Of a stretch of 64,000 nt of DNA, positions 8,990-17,434 are shown in pieces. The position numbers were made by a program, and so were the translations under genes. Positions within the stretch are counted from its first letter, which is position 1. Each line of letters opens with the position of its first letter. Source of the stretch: Haemophilus sp. C1 (GTDB lineage: Bacteria > Pseudomonadota > Gammaproteobacteria > Enterobacterales > Pasteurellaceae); assembly GCF_001276515.1 (NCBI RefSeq), contig NZ_LDVZ01000002.1, forward strand, positions 99,762 to 163,761, read 5' to 3'. Under the pieces are notes generated by a model, which worked only from the letters and a program-made list of their open reading frames with translations, had not been told where the DNA came from and did no database searches.

Positions 8990-11815
8990 ATGACAGTCGA
9001 TTACAAAAACACTCTTAACCTACCGGAAACCAGTTTTCCAATGCGCGGTGATTTAGCTAAGCGCGAACCTGATATGTTGAAAAATTGGTACGAGAAAAAT
9101 CTTTACAAAAAAATTCGTGAAGCGAGCAAAGGCAAAAAATCTTTTATTCTGCATGATGGCCCTCCGTATGCGAACGGTAACATTCATATTGGTCACGCAG
9201 TAAACAAAATTCTGAAAGATATTATTATTAAATCCAAAACGGCATTAGGTTTTGATTCGCCTTATATTCCAGGCTGGGACTGTCATGGTTTGCCAATTGA
9301 ATTAAAAGTAGAAGGCTTGGTGGGTAAACCAAACGAGAAAGTGACTGCCGCTGAATTCCGCCAAAAATGCCGTGAATACGCCGCGGAACAAGTAGAGGGT
9401 CAGAAAAAAGATTTTATCCGTTTAGGCGTGTTGGGCGATTGGGATAATCCTTATTTAACGATGAACTTCGATACCGAAGCGAATATTATCCGCACTTTAG
9501 GTAAAGTGATTGAAAACGGTCATTTATATAAAGGTTCAAAACCAGTGCACTGGTGTTTGGATTGTGGCTCTTCTTTAGCAGAAGCAGAGGTGGAATATGA
9601 AGACAAAGTTTCTCCATCTATCTATGTGCGTTTTCCTGCAGTAAGTGCGGTTGAAATCGAAGAGAAATTTAACGCAGTAGGCAAAGGCCATGGCAAATTA
9701 TCTGCAGTCATTTGGACTACCACACCTTGGACAATGCCATCTAACCGTGCGATTGCGGTAAATGCAGACTTAGAATACAACTTGGTACAACTTGGCGATG
9801 AGCGTGTGATTTTAGCTGCTGAATTAGTGGAGTCTGTGGCGAAAGCCGTGGGCGTAGAACAAGTTGAAGTTTTAGGTTCAGTAAAAGGTCAAGCACTTGA
9901 GTTAGTACGCTTTAACCATCCGTTCTATGATTTCACCGTGCCGGTAATTTTAGGCGATCACGTGACTACCGATGGCGGTACAGGTTTAGTACACACTGCA
10001 CCAGATCATGGTTTAGACGACTTTGTTGTGGGTAAACAATATGATTTACCGATGGCGGGTCTTGTATCTAATGATGGTAAATTTATTTCAACGACTGAAT
10101 TCTTTGCAGGCAAAGGCGTATTTGAAGCCAATCCATTGGTTGTTGAAAAATTACAAGAAGTGGGCAACTTATTAAAAGTTGAGAAAATCAAACACAGCTA
10201 CCCACACTGCTGGCGCCACAAAACGCCAATTATTTTCCGTGCAACACCACAATGGTTTATCGGTATGGAAACTCAAGGTTTACGCCAACAAGCATTAGGC
10301 GAAATCAAACAAGTTCGCTGGATTCCAGATTGGGGTCAAGCACGTATCGAAAAAATGGTTGAAAACCGCCCAGACTGGTGTATTTCCCGTCAACGTACTT
10401 GGGGCGTGCCGATGACCTTATTCGTGCATAAAGAAACCGAAGAACTTCATCCGCGTACCTTAGAGTTACTTGAAGAAGTAGCAAAACGTGTAGAAAAAGC
10501 TGGCATTCAAGCATGGTGGGATTTAGACGAAAAAGAATTATTAGGGGCGGATGCTGAAACCTATCGAAAAGTGCCGGATACCCTTGACGTATGGTTTGAC
10601 TCAGGATCAACCTATTCCTCTGTTGTCGCGAATCGTCTAGAATTTAACGGTCAAGATATCGATATGTATTTAGAAGGTTCTGACCAACACCGTGGCTGGT
10701 TTATGTCTTCTTTAATGCTTTCTACCGCAACAGACAGCAAAGCACCATACAAACAAGTATTAACTCATGGTTTTACCGTGGATGGTCAAGGCCGTAAGAT
10801 GTCAAAATCTATCGGTAACATCGTGACCCCACAAGAAGTCATGGATAAATTCGGTGGTGATATTTTACGTTTATGGGTTGCTTCAACAGATTACACTGGT
10901 GAAATGACTGTTTCTGATGAGATCTTAAAACGTGCGGCTGACAGCTATCGTCGTATTCGTAATACCGCGCGTTTCTTATTAGCAAACTTGAATGGTTTTG
11001 ATCCAAAACGTGATTTAGTCAAACCAGAAGAAATGATTAGTCTAGATCGTTGGGCGGTAGCTTGTGCATTAGATGCACAAAATGAAATTAAAGATGCCTA
11101 TGATAATTACCAATTCCACACTGTGGTACAACGTTTAATGCGTTTCTGTTCGGTAGAAATGGGCTCATTCTATTTAGATATTATCAAAGATCGTCAATAT
11201 ACAACAAAAGCAGACAGCCTTGCTCGTCGTAGTTGTCAAACTGCGTTATGGCATATTGCTGAAGCATTAGTTCGTTGGATGGCGCCGATTTTATCTTTCA
11301 CTGCCGATGAAATTTGGCAACACTTGCCACAAACCGAAAGTGGTCGTGCAGAATTCGTATTTACTGAAGAATTCTATCAAGGCTTATTTGGTTTAGGCGA
11401 GAATGAAAAATTAGATGATGCTTACTGGCAACAGCTGATTAAAGTTCGTTCAGAAGTGAACCGCGTATTAGAAATTGCGCGTAACGATAAAGTGATCGGT
11501 GGTGGTTTAGAAGCAGAAGTGACCCTTTATGCGAATGGCGAATATCGTGCATTGTTAGAACAATTAGGCAATGAATTACGTTTCGTGTTAATCACCTCAA
11601 AAGCAGAAGTGAAAGCATTAGCAGACAAACCTGCAGATGTGGCTGCGGGTGAGTTAGAAGGTATTGCAGTGAATGTAGCTCGTTCTAACGGTGAAAAATG
11701 CCCACGTTGCTGGCATTATTCTGACAAAATTGGTGTAAATTCAGAACATCCAACACTTTGTCCACGTTGTGTAGAAAATGTGGCGGGTAATGGTGAAGTG
11801 CGCTATTTTGCATAA
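8990..11815 (+). CDS. ileS: Isoleucyl-tRNA synthetase
   Basis: 941 residues, class I synthetase. The HIGH motif is in [12 protein letters not shown] near residue 60 and the KMSKS loop in [10 protein letters not shown] near residue 605. The CP1 editing domain has [11 protein letters not shown]. The C-terminal zinc-binding part shows CPRCWHY and CPRCVEN. An in-frame TTG lies four codons upstream, but the ATG before [13 protein letters not shown] matches the family and has GGA at suitable spacing. It sits between ribF and, further on, lspA and ispH, as in many gammaproteobacteria. Confidence 0.98.
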   Translation: MTVDYKNTLNLPETSFPMRGDLAKREPDMLKNWYEKNLYKKIREASKGKKSFILHDGPPYANGNIHIGHAVNKILKDIIIKSKTALGFDSPYIPGWDCHGLPIELKVEGLVGKPNEKVTAAEFRQKCREYAAEQVEGQKKDFIRLGVLGDWDNPYLTMNFDTEANIIRTLGKVIENGHLYKGSKPVHWCLDCGSSLAEAEVEYEDKVSPSIYVRFPAVSAVEIEEKFNAVGKGHGKLSAVIWTTTPWTMPSNRAIAVNADLEYNLVQLGDERVILAAELVESVAKAVGVEQVEVLGSVKGQALELVRFNHPFYDFTVPVILGDHVTTDGGTGLVHTAPDHGLDDFVVGKQYDLPMAGLVSNDGKFISTTEFFAGKGVFEANPLVVEKLQEVGNLLKVEKIKHSYPHCWRHKTPIIFRATPQWFIGMETQGLRQQALGEIKQVRWIPDWGQARIEKMVENRPDWCISRQRTWGVPMTLFVHKETEELHPRTLELLEEVAKRVEKAGIQAWWDLDEKELLGADAETYRKVPDTLDVWFDSGSTYSSVVANRLEFNGQDIDMYLEGSDQHRGWFMSSLMLSTATDSKAPYKQVLTHGFTVDGQGRKMSKSIGNIVTPQEVMDKFGGDILRLWVASTDYTGEMTVSDEILKRAADSYRRIRNTARFLLANLNGFDPKRDLVKPEEMISLDRWAVACALDAQNEIKDAYDNYQFHTVVQRLMRFCSVEMGSFYLDIIKDRQYTTKADSLARRSCQTALWHIAEALVRWMAPILSFTADEIWQHLPQTESGRAEFVFTEEFYQGLFGLGENEKLDDAYWQQLIKVRSEVNRVLEIARNDKVIGGGLEAEVTLYANGEYRALLEQLGNELRFVLITSKAEVKALADKPADVAAGELEGIAVNVARSNGEKCPRCWHYSDKIGVNSEHPTLCPRCVENVAGNGEVRYFA

Positions 11816-11835
11816 TTAAATTCGTTGTAAAACAG

Positions 11836-11867
11836 AAAAGTGCGGTTTATTTTAACCGCACTTTTTT
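11836..11867 (+). terminator. Terminator after ileS made from inverted USS
   Basis: AAAAGTGCGGTT pairs with AACCGCACTTTT around a 6-nt loop and is followed by further T residues. It separates ileS from the transferase gene that follows. Confidence 0.8.
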
Positions 11868-11894
11868 ACTTTTGTACAAAAGGAAGTAGAGATT

Positions 11895-13451
11895 ATGTTA
11901 GAGAAAGAAATGATTCGCTCTAAAACAATGTGGTTTTATCTCTTATTGGTTATTTTCTCCATTTTTACCAATATGGGGTTGGGTAATGTATTAAGTGAGA
12001 ATATTCCCGTTTCAGATTACGCAATTTTATTTGTTATCACGGTGATTTCTTTTTATTTCACCCCTTGGCTTGGGAGAATATTGATCACTGTATTATTTCT
12101 CAGCGCGCTATTTTATTGTTCTGCTGGTTTTTTCTATGGTATTCCATCTTTGGGTATTATCGCTTCTGTTTATGAAACAAATATTAATGAAACTTTGGAA
12201 TACTACACAACCATTCCTTTTTGGATATTTTTATTTCAAGCTAGTTATCTCATCCTATTTGTTGTTTTAATGAAATTAAGTTTTCATGCTAAACAACAAG
12301 CATTTAAATGGCTGAATACAGGTGTTATCGGCATATTATTAGTTTTTTCTTACAATCAATTTTCTGATTGGAACTATGCGTATAAATTCCGTTTTTATCC
12401 TGTTCTGTTTTACTCAGAATTTGATCGTATGAATGATCTGTATTTAGAACAACGAGATTTTCTAAATCAATCCGTTAATGCGCCTTCTCAATGGGATATT
12501 CAATCTTTCACGCCAAAGTATAAAAATTATATTTTGATTATCGGTGAAAGCATGCGAAAAGATTATATGTCGTTATATGGCTTTCCATTGAAAACCACTA
12601 CATTTTTAGAGCGTGTGAAAGGCACAGTTTTTGAAAACTATTATTCTGCGGCACCAAATACGCAACCGTCTTTACAACGCACCTTGTATCGAGCAGATAA
12701 AGGGGAAACGGTTTATACGGATAATATTATTTCTTTAGCCAAAAAAGCGGGTGTGAAAACCTATTGGATTTCTAACCAAGGCAAAATTGGGGAATTTGAT
12801 ACGATGGCCTCTCGTATTGGTCAAAGTGCGGATGAAACAATTTTTATGAAGCCGTTAGGTTATAACTCTAAAAAAGTTTATGACGATGAAATGTTGCCCG
12901 TATTAGATAAAGCCTTAAAAGAAAATATTACGAATCCAAAATTAATTGTGATTCATTTAATGGGTTCACATCCAGCCTTTTGCGAGCGTCTTCCGTACGA
13001 GGTTAAAAATTATTTTATTAATCAATCTATGTCTTGTTATTTAGAATCGATTAAATATACGGATCAGTTTTTAGAAAAATTAAATTTACAATTGGTGGCA
13101 CAAAATGAACCCTATTCGGTGATTTACTTTTCTGATCACGGGCTTGCTCATTATGAGGATTCTAAAGGCTTATCATTGCATCCAAATAATCTTTATAAAC
13201 AAGATTATGAAATTCCTTTCGTTATGTTTTCGAGTGATAGCCAAAAGGTAGAAAAAATAAAAACGCCACAATCTGCATTTAATTTTGTTTATGGTTTTGC
13301 TGATTGGATGGGGATTAAGGAAAAACATTTACAAGGCGTGGATTTCTTCCATCCTGATAAACAGGAAATTAAGGTATTCGATTGGAAGAAAGTGGTAAAT
13401 GTCAAAGAATTGGCTGATGATCCAGCAAAATTACCAGAAGCCGTTCAGTAA
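11895..13451 (+). CDS. Phosphoethanolamine-transferase-like membrane sulfatase-fold enzyme
   Basis: 518 residues. About five transmembrane helices fill the first 160 residues, followed by a periplasmic alkaline-phosphatase/sulfatase domain. Motifs typical of EptA/CptA-type enzymes are visible: [16 protein letters not shown], a Thr in [12 protein letters not shown] at the usual nucleophile position, [11 protein letters not shown], and [12 protein letters not shown] with metal-binding Asp/His. The likely reaction is transfer of phosphoethanolamine from phosphatidylethanolamine to LPS core or lipid A, but the acceptor cannot be told from sequence. AGGAAG lies 8 bases before the ATG. Confidence 0.8.
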   Translation: MLEKEMIRSKTMWFYLLLVIFSIFTNMGLGNVLSENIPVSDYAILFVITVISFYFTPWLGRILITVLFLSALFYCSAGFFYGIPSLGIIASVYETNINETLEYYTTIPFWIFLFQASYLILFVVLMKLSFHAKQQAFKWLNTGVIGILLVFSYNQFSDWNYAYKFRFYPVLFYSEFDRMNDLYLEQRDFLNQSVNAPSQWDIQSFTPKYKNYILIIGESMRKDYMSLYGFPLKTTTFLERVKGTVFENYYSAAPNTQPSLQRTLYRADKGETVYTDNIISLAKKAGVKTYWISNQGKIGEFDTMASRIGQSADETIFMKPLGYNSKKVYDDEMLPVLDKALKENITNPKLIVIHLMGSHPAFCERLPYEVKNYFINQSMSCYLESIKYTDQFLEKLNLQLVAQNEPYSVIYFSDHGLAHYEDSKGLSLHPNNLYKQDYEIPFVMFSSDSQKVEKIKTPQSAFNFVYGFADWMGIKEKHLQGVDFFHPDKQEIKVFDWKKVVNVKELADDPAKLPEAVQ

Positions 13452-13520
13452 ATAAGATCGTGCTTTATCATTTATCGGCTTATGCTAGAATTAGCGGAAT
13501 TTTTTTAATAAGGAAATATT

Positions 13521-14036
13521 ATGTCCAAAAAATCAGGGCTTTCGTTTTTATGGTTAAGTGCAGTCGCTTTCGTGGTTGATTTGCTCACTAAATACATTGT
13601 GGTACAAAAATTTGATTTGTATGAAAGCGTTAATGTGTTGCCTGTTTTCAATCTTACCTATGTTCGCAATTATGGTGCGGCATTTAGTTTCTTAGCGGAT
13701 CATAGTGGCTGGCAACAATATTTCTTTATTTTGTTAGCGTTGGCTATCTCTGGCATGTTGGTTTATTTTTTAGCAAAAAATAATGCCGAACAAAAAATCC
13801 AAAATTCTGCTTATGCACTGATTATTGGTGGTGCATTAGCGAATATGGTAGATCGCGCTTACAATGGTTTCGTCGTGGATTTCTTTGATTTCTATTGGGA
13901 TATTTATCATTATCCTGTGTTTAATATTGCCGATATTGCCATTTGTATTGGCGCAGGGTTATTAGCATTGGATGCTTTTAAGAGCGAAAAGAAAAAAGTA
14001 CAAGATAAACAAGTAGAAAAGTGCGGTCAGAAATGA
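13521..14036 (+). CDS. lspA: Lipoprotein signal peptidase (signal peptidase II)
   Basis: 171 residues with four transmembrane helices. It removes signal peptides from diacylglyceryl-prolipoproteins. The two catalytic aspartates are D120 (FVVDFFDF) and D138 (FNIADIA); the conserved NYGAAFSF is at 50-57. AAGGA precedes the ATG. Its 3' end contains an uptake sequence in frame (14019-14027), and its TGA overlaps the ispH ATG. Substrates in this window include at least six predicted lipoproteins. Confidence 0.97.
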   Translation: MSKKSGLSFLWLSAVAFVVDLLTKYIVVQKFDLYESVNVLPVFNLTYVRNYGAAFSFLADHSGWQQYFFILLALAISGMLVYFLAKNNAEQKIQNSAYALIIGGALANMVDRAYNGFVVDFFDFYWDIYHYPVFNIADIAICIGAGLLALDAFKSEKKKVQDKQVEKCGQK

Positions 14037-14977
14037 AAATAATTTTAGCGAATCCACGAGGATTTTGTGCCGGTGTAGATCGCGCCATTAGTATTGTTGA
14101 ACTAGCTTTAGAAATTCATGGCGCACCGATTTATGTTCGTCATGAAGTGGTGCATAACCGATTTGTTGTGAACGGATTACGTGATCGTGGTGCAATCTTT
14201 GTGGAAGAATTAAGCGAAGTACCTGATGGCGCTATCGTTATTTTTTCTGCGCATGGTGTATCTCAAGCCGTTCGACAAGAAGCGAAAGACCGTAATCTCA
14301 AAGTATTTGATGCCACTTGTCCTTTGGTAACTAAAGTACATATGCAAGTTGCGCGTGCAAGTCGAAAAGGGACAAAAGCGATTTTGATTGGGCATAAAGG
14401 ACATCCTGAAGTTGAAGGCACAATGGGGCAGTATAGTAATGAAGATGGCGGTATTTTCCTGATTGAAAAAGTAGAAGATATTGCGCGTTTGCCAATGCAA
14501 GAAAATGATGATTTAACCTTTATGACGCAAACCACTTTGTCGCTAGATGATACGGCAGAAACCATTGCTGTATTAAAGGAAAAATATCCTGCTATTCAAG
14601 GTCCACACAAAAACGATATTTGTTATGCGACAACTAATCGTCAAGAAGCGGTGCGAGAATTGGCAAAATTATCTGATTTGGTATTGGTAGTTGGTTCTAA
14701 AAATTCATCAAATTCAAATCGCTTAGCTGAATTAGCGTCTCGAATGGGGGTTAAATCACAGCTTCTTGATGATCCTTCCGATATTCAAGCGGATTGGTTT
14801 AATGATGTGAAAACCATTGGGATTACAGCTGGCGCGTCTGCACCAGAAGAATTAGTCCAATCGATTATTTCCCGCTTAAAAGAGTTTGGTGCGGATACTA
14901 TAGAAGAGCTGCAAGGTTTAGAAGAAAATATGTTCTTTGAAGTTCCAAAAGAGCTGAGAATAAAAGAAGTTAACTAA
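14033..14977 (+). CDS. ispH: 4-Hydroxy-3-methylbut-2-enyl diphosphate reductase
   Basis: 314 residues, the normal length. It is the last enzyme of the MEP isoprenoid pathway and holds a [4Fe-4S] cluster. Cluster cysteines are C12 (NPRGFCAGV), C96 (DATCPLV) and one in DICYATTN near 197; VRHEVVHN supplies the conserved His. A GTG further upstream lies inside an uptake sequence and would extend the protein by four residues. The ATGA overlap with lspA and the family N-terminus favour 14033. Confidence 0.97.
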   Translation: MKIILANPRGFCAGVDRAISIVELALEIHGAPIYVRHEVVHNRFVVNGLRDRGAIFVEELSEVPDGAIVIFSAHGVSQAVRQEAKDRNLKVFDATCPLVTKVHMQVARASRKGTKAILIGHKGHPEVEGTMGQYSNEDGGIFLIEKVEDIARLPMQENDDLTFMTQTTLSLDDTAETIAVLKEKYPAIQGPHKNDICYATTNRQEAVRELAKLSDLVLVVGSKNSSNSNRLAELASRMGVKSQLLDDPSDIQADWFNDVKTIGITAGASAPEELVQSIISRLKEFGADTIEELQGLEENMFFEVPKELRIKEVN

Positions 14978-14981
14978 TCTT

Positions 14982-15017
14982 AAGGGCTTGTCGTAAATGA
15001 TAAGCCCTTTGTTTTTT
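14982..15017 (+). terminator. Terminator after ispH
   Basis: AAGGGCTT and AAGCCCTT form the core of an 11-bp stem (with one G-T pair) around GTAAAT, followed by TTTGTTTTTT. It isolates comE1 from the upstream operon. Confidence 0.85.
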
Positions 15018-15033
15018 CATGCAAATTAAGAAT

Positions 15034-15055
15034 TTTTGCGATCTGAATCGCAGAA
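15034..15055 (+). promoter_or_regulatory. CRP-S (Sxy-dependent) site upstream of comE1
   Basis: The perfect palindrome TGCGAT-N4-ATCGCA (15037-15052), flanked by T-rich and A-rich ends, matches the H. influenzae CRP-S consensus, in which TGCGA replaces the TGTGA of ordinary CRP sites. It lies about 100 bp before the comE1 ATG. CRP-S sites are known to need Sxy (TfoX) as well as CRP and to control the competence regulon. Confidence 0.85.
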
Positions 15056-15147
15056 GTGCGGTAAGAATCTTGAGCGTTTTCTTGAAAGCATAAAAAATGA
15101 CTGTGTTGATATGCTCGTCAACATGTTCATATTAAAAGGAAACCTCT

Positions 15148-15495
15148 ATGAAATTAATGAAAACATTATTTACTTCAGTTGTATTGTGTGGCGCTCTGGT
15201 TGCCTCTTCGGCTTTTGCTGAGGAAAAAACTGCAGAGCAGGCTGTTCAACCTGTTGTGGCTACTCAAACTGAGGCTCAAGTTGCACCGGCTACTGTGAGC
15301 GATAAATTGAATATCAATACGGCAACCGTTAGTGAAATTCAAAAAGCCTTAACAGGAATCGGTGCGAAAAAAGCAAAAGCGATAGTGCAATATCGTGAAA
15401 AACACGGTAATTTCACGAGTGCTGAACAACTATTAGAAGTGCAAGGGATTGGTAAAGCAACGCTTGAAAGAAACCGTGATCGAATTACTTTTTAA
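15148..15495 (+). CDS. comE1: ComEA-family helix-hairpin-helix DNA uptake protein
   Basis: 115 residues. A Sec signal peptide (KTLFTSVVLCGALVASSAFA) is followed by a short Gln/Val/Ala-rich linker (about 27-52) and a C-terminal tandem HhH domain, LNINTATVSEIQKALTGIG then LLEVQGIGKATLERN. It is predicted to bind incoming double-stranded DNA in the periplasm during natural transformation. AAAAGGA precedes the ATG. The CRP-S site upstream fits a competence gene. Its terminator is also part of the coding sequence of the convergent DUF305 gene. Confidence 0.92.
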   Translation: MKLMKTLFTSVVLCGALVASSAFAEEKTAEQAVQPVVATQTEAQVAPATVSDKLNINTATVSEIQKALTGIGAKKAKAIVQYREKHGNFTSAEQLLEVQGIGKATLERNRDRITF

Positions 15496-15541
15496 TTTTA
15501 AAACCGCTTATGAATGCCCTGTTTTACAGGGCTTTTTTATT
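15479..15541 (+). repeat. 63-bp direct repeat, copy 1 (comE1 3' end plus terminator)
   Basis: This segment contains the last codons of comE1 and its terminator. It recurs at 16153-16215 with only two differences (15486 and 15514). The two copies bound an insert of about 0.6 kb carrying the DUF305 gene and an rdgB fragment. Confidence 0.9.
15516..15538 (+). terminator. Terminator of comE1
   Basis: GCCCTGT pairs with ACAGGGC around TTT and is followed by TTTTTT. Read on the minus strand, the same bases encode the last residues (KKAL) and stop of the DUF305 protein, so the structure serves two genes. Confidence 0.85.
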
Positions 15542-15901
15542 GTGCACTTTAAGCCATTTTTGCATTTGTTCAATTTCCGCTTGTTGTGCGTTAATAATAT
15601 TCTCAGCAAGCTTACGCATCTCAGGATCTTTTCCGTATTTTAATTCAACTTCCGCCATTTTTACTGCGCCAATATGGTGTGGCAACATACCTGCTGCAAA
15701 AGCAACATCAGGATCTTTATATTGCATGGCTGCCATCATGTTTTGGTGCATTTGATTCATACCTTGCATTAATTCTTGTTGCATTGCAGAATCTGTCGGC
15801 ATTGGCATATTCATGTGTGCTTGATGCGGTTGTTCATTAGCTTGGGCACAAATTGAAACTGCAGCAGCGCTAAGTGTGATAAAAGTCATAAGTTTTTTCA
15901 T
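15524..15901 (-). CDS. DUF305 (CopM-like) periplasmic protein
   Basis: 125 residues: a Sec signal peptide (about 1-22), then a His/Met-rich segment (HQAHMNMPMP), then a helical DUF305 domain with the conserved GMLPHHIGAVKMAE motif. DUF305 proteins such as cyanobacterial CopM bind copper, and the Met/His content here fits Cu(I) or Ag(I) binding in the periplasm. AGGAG precedes the ATG. The upstream promoter has the layout of CueR/MerR-activated promoters, supporting metal induction. The gene lies inside a direct-repeat-bounded insert next to a broken rdgB, so it may have been acquired. Confidence 0.85.
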   Translation of the reverse strand: MKKLMTFITLSAAAVSICAQANEQPHQAHMNMPMPTDSAMQQELMQGMNQMHQNMMAAMQYKDPDVAFAAGMLPHHIGAVKMAEVELKYGKDPEMRKLAENIINAQQAEIEQMQKWLKVHNKKAL

Positions 15902-15935
15902 GTTTTTCTCCTATGTGATAACTGAATGAGCACGA

Positions 15936-15966
15936 ATCATAAACCTTAACCTAAGGTTAAGGTCAA
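15936..15966 (-). promoter_or_regulatory. MerR/CueR-type promoter of the DUF305 gene
   Basis: On the minus strand TTGACC (15966-15961) and TATGAT (15941-15936) are 19 bp apart, the elongated spacing that MerR-family activators need. The spacer holds a palindrome with ten-base arms, ACCTTAACCT and AGGTTAAGGT, around one central base (15943-15963). This resembles the E. coli CueR-controlled copA promoter (TTGACCTTCC...GGAAGGT). The regulator itself is not in the window. Confidence 0.8.
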
Positions 15967-16032
15967 TACTTATTCCGAAAATTTTTGGTGAGATATTAAA
16001 ATAAGACAATGTTTGATATGAGGAACAGAATT

Positions 16033-16150
16033 ACGAAGCAAAGATTTGTACTTGCCACGGGCAATAAAGGCAAAGTAAAAGAAATGGCAGATGTGTTAGC
16101 TGATTTCGGTTTTGAAGTCATTGCTCAGACAGATTTAGGCATTGAAAGCC
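16033..16150 (+). pseudogene. rdgB: Truncated rdgB (XTP/dITP pyrophosphatase) N-terminal fragment
   Basis: About 39 codons match the start of RdgB/HAM1 ([17 protein letters not shown], then [11 protein letters not shown]). The expected ATG before KQ is ACG, although AGGA still stands 8 bases upstream. Homology stops after GIES, exactly where the second copy of the comE1-terminator repeat begins. An in-frame ATG at 16009 could still initiate but would give a nonfunctional chimera. A full rdgB presumably exists elsewhere. Confidence 0.8.
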
Positions 16151-16152
16151 GA

Positions 16153-16215
16153 ATCGAATCACTTTTTAATTTTAAAACCGCTTATGGATGCCCTGTTTTA
16201 CAGGGCTTTTTTATT
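16153..16215 (+). repeat. 63-bp direct repeat, copy 2
   Basis: 61 of 63 bases equal 15479-15541, including the GCCCTGT/ACAGGGC hairpin (16190-16206) and its T-run. It follows the rdgB stub directly. It may still act as a terminator ahead of the thi operon. Confidence 0.9.
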
Positions 16216-16295
16216 TTTTCAGAAAGAAAATGTAGAAAGTTTATTTCTTTTTAAAAATCCGTTGGCAATCTTAGTAAATTTTAATACACTAAAAA

Positions 16296-16370
16296 GCCTA
16301 GTCGGGGTGCAATATGCTGAGATCATACCCGTGAACCTGAAACAGTTAATACTGACGTAGGAAACTAGGA
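16296..16370 (+). promoter_or_regulatory. TPP riboswitch (thi box)
   Basis: Conserved TPP aptamer blocks are visible in order: GGGGTGC, CTGAGA, ACCCGTGAACCTGA, and a CAGTTAATACTG hairpin followed by GTAGGAA. The ends CCTAGT (16297-16302) and ACTAGG (16364-16369) pair as helix P1. It is the leader of thiBPQ. The following 60 bases contain CTCCTT, which could pair with the AAGGA of thiB, suggesting control at translation; that last point is inference. Confidence 0.93.
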
Positions 16371-16431
16371 ATACAACCTTATCTCCTTCCCGTCATTATT
16401 GCTGCCTTTTGATATAAATAAGGATGTAATA

Positions 16432-17430
16432 ATGAAACTTCTTAAATTAACCTTAATTTCTACCGCACTTTTTTCCGCCGCTGCATTAGCTCAATCACAA
16501 CAAAGTGTGAATGTATATAGCTATGATTCTTTTACTTCTGAGTGGGGCGCAGGTCCAAAAGTAAAACAAGATTTTGAAAAAGCGCACCCACAATGCACTA
16601 TTAATTTTACCCCTTTTGAAAGTGGTGGCGTGTTGCTCAACCGTGTTCGTTTGGAAGGAAAGAAAACAAAAGCGGATATTGTGCTAGGTTTAGATAACTT
16701 TGTTTTAGAACAAGCTGAAAAAACTGGTATTTTTGCGCCAAATAACGTGGATTTAACTCAGCTTGATTTACCAACAAAATGGGCGAATAAAACATTCTTG
16801 CCTTTCGATTTCGGTAACTATGCTTTTGTGTATGACAAAACTAAATTACAAAATCCGCCAGAAAGTTTGAAAGAATTGGTTGAACGCCAAGATATCCGTG
16901 TAATTTATCAAGATCCTCGCACCAGCAGTGTGGGTCGTGGTTTGTTGGTTTGGATGAATGCCATTTACTCTGCCGATAAAATTCAATCCGCTTGGAAAGA
17001 GTTGGATAAGCATACGGTAACAGTGGGTAAAGGTTGGTCGGATACTTATGGTGCATTCTTAAAAGGCGAAGCTGATTTAGTGTTAAGTTACAGTACATCG
17101 CCACTTTATCACCAACTTTTTGAGAAAAAAGATAATTATGCAGCGACAGATTTTGCGGAAGGGCATATAACCCAAGTGGAATTAGCGGCTCGAGTCGCAA
17201 ACCATCCAAATCAATGTGCGGATGATTTTATGGCATTTTTAATTTCACCTACGGCACAAAAACATATTGTGACAGCCAATATTATGTTGCCAGTTATTCA
17301 AGGTGAAATTGAACCGCACTTTGATGCGCTTAAAGCTCAACAAAAAACTCAAACTCCAATCAATCCAATGGTGAATGCCGAACAATTAAAAAATTGGATT
17401 AGTACTTGGCAAACCACATTAACAAAATAG
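16432..17430 (+). CDS. thiB: Thiamine ABC transporter, periplasmic binding protein
   Basis: 332 residues. A Sec signal peptide (KLLKLTLISTALFSAAALA) is followed by a type II periplasmic binding fold with VNVYSYDSFTSEWGAGP at its start, the usual ThiB N-terminus. It binds thiamine or its phosphates and delivers them to ThiP. AAGGA is 7 bases before the ATG at 16432; an upstream in-frame ATG at 16399 lies inside the riboswitch leader and is rejected. An uptake sequence falls within the signal peptide codons. First gene of the thiBPQ operon. Confidence 0.95.
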   Translation: MKLLKLTLISTALFSAAALAQSQQSVNVYSYDSFTSEWGAGPKVKQDFEKAHPQCTINFTPFESGGVLLNRVRLEGKKTKADIVLGLDNFVLEQAEKTGIFAPNNVDLTQLDLPTKWANKTFLPFDFGNYAFVYDKTKLQNPPESLKELVERQDIRVIYQDPRTSSVGRGLLVWMNAIYSADKIQSAWKELDKHTVTVGKGWSDTYGAFLKGEADLVLSYSTSPLYHQLFEKKDNYAATDFAEGHITQVELAARVANHPNQCADDFMAFLISPTAQKHIVTANIMLPVIQGEIEPHFDALKAQQKTQTPINPMVNAEQLKNWISTWQTTLTK

Positions 17431-17434
17431 TTTG

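Noticed and set aside
10006..10610. Minus-strand open frames inside ileS (and similar ones antisense to uvrA, hrpA, tktA and pnp)
   Set aside because: They are antisense to strongly conserved proteins, have no family resemblance and no ribosome binding sites.
16009..16254. An 81-codon intact gene starting at 16009
   Set aside because: Its middle is clearly the start of RdgB and its end is a translated copy of the comE1 terminator repeat, so it is a chimera left by a rearrangement rather than a functional gene.
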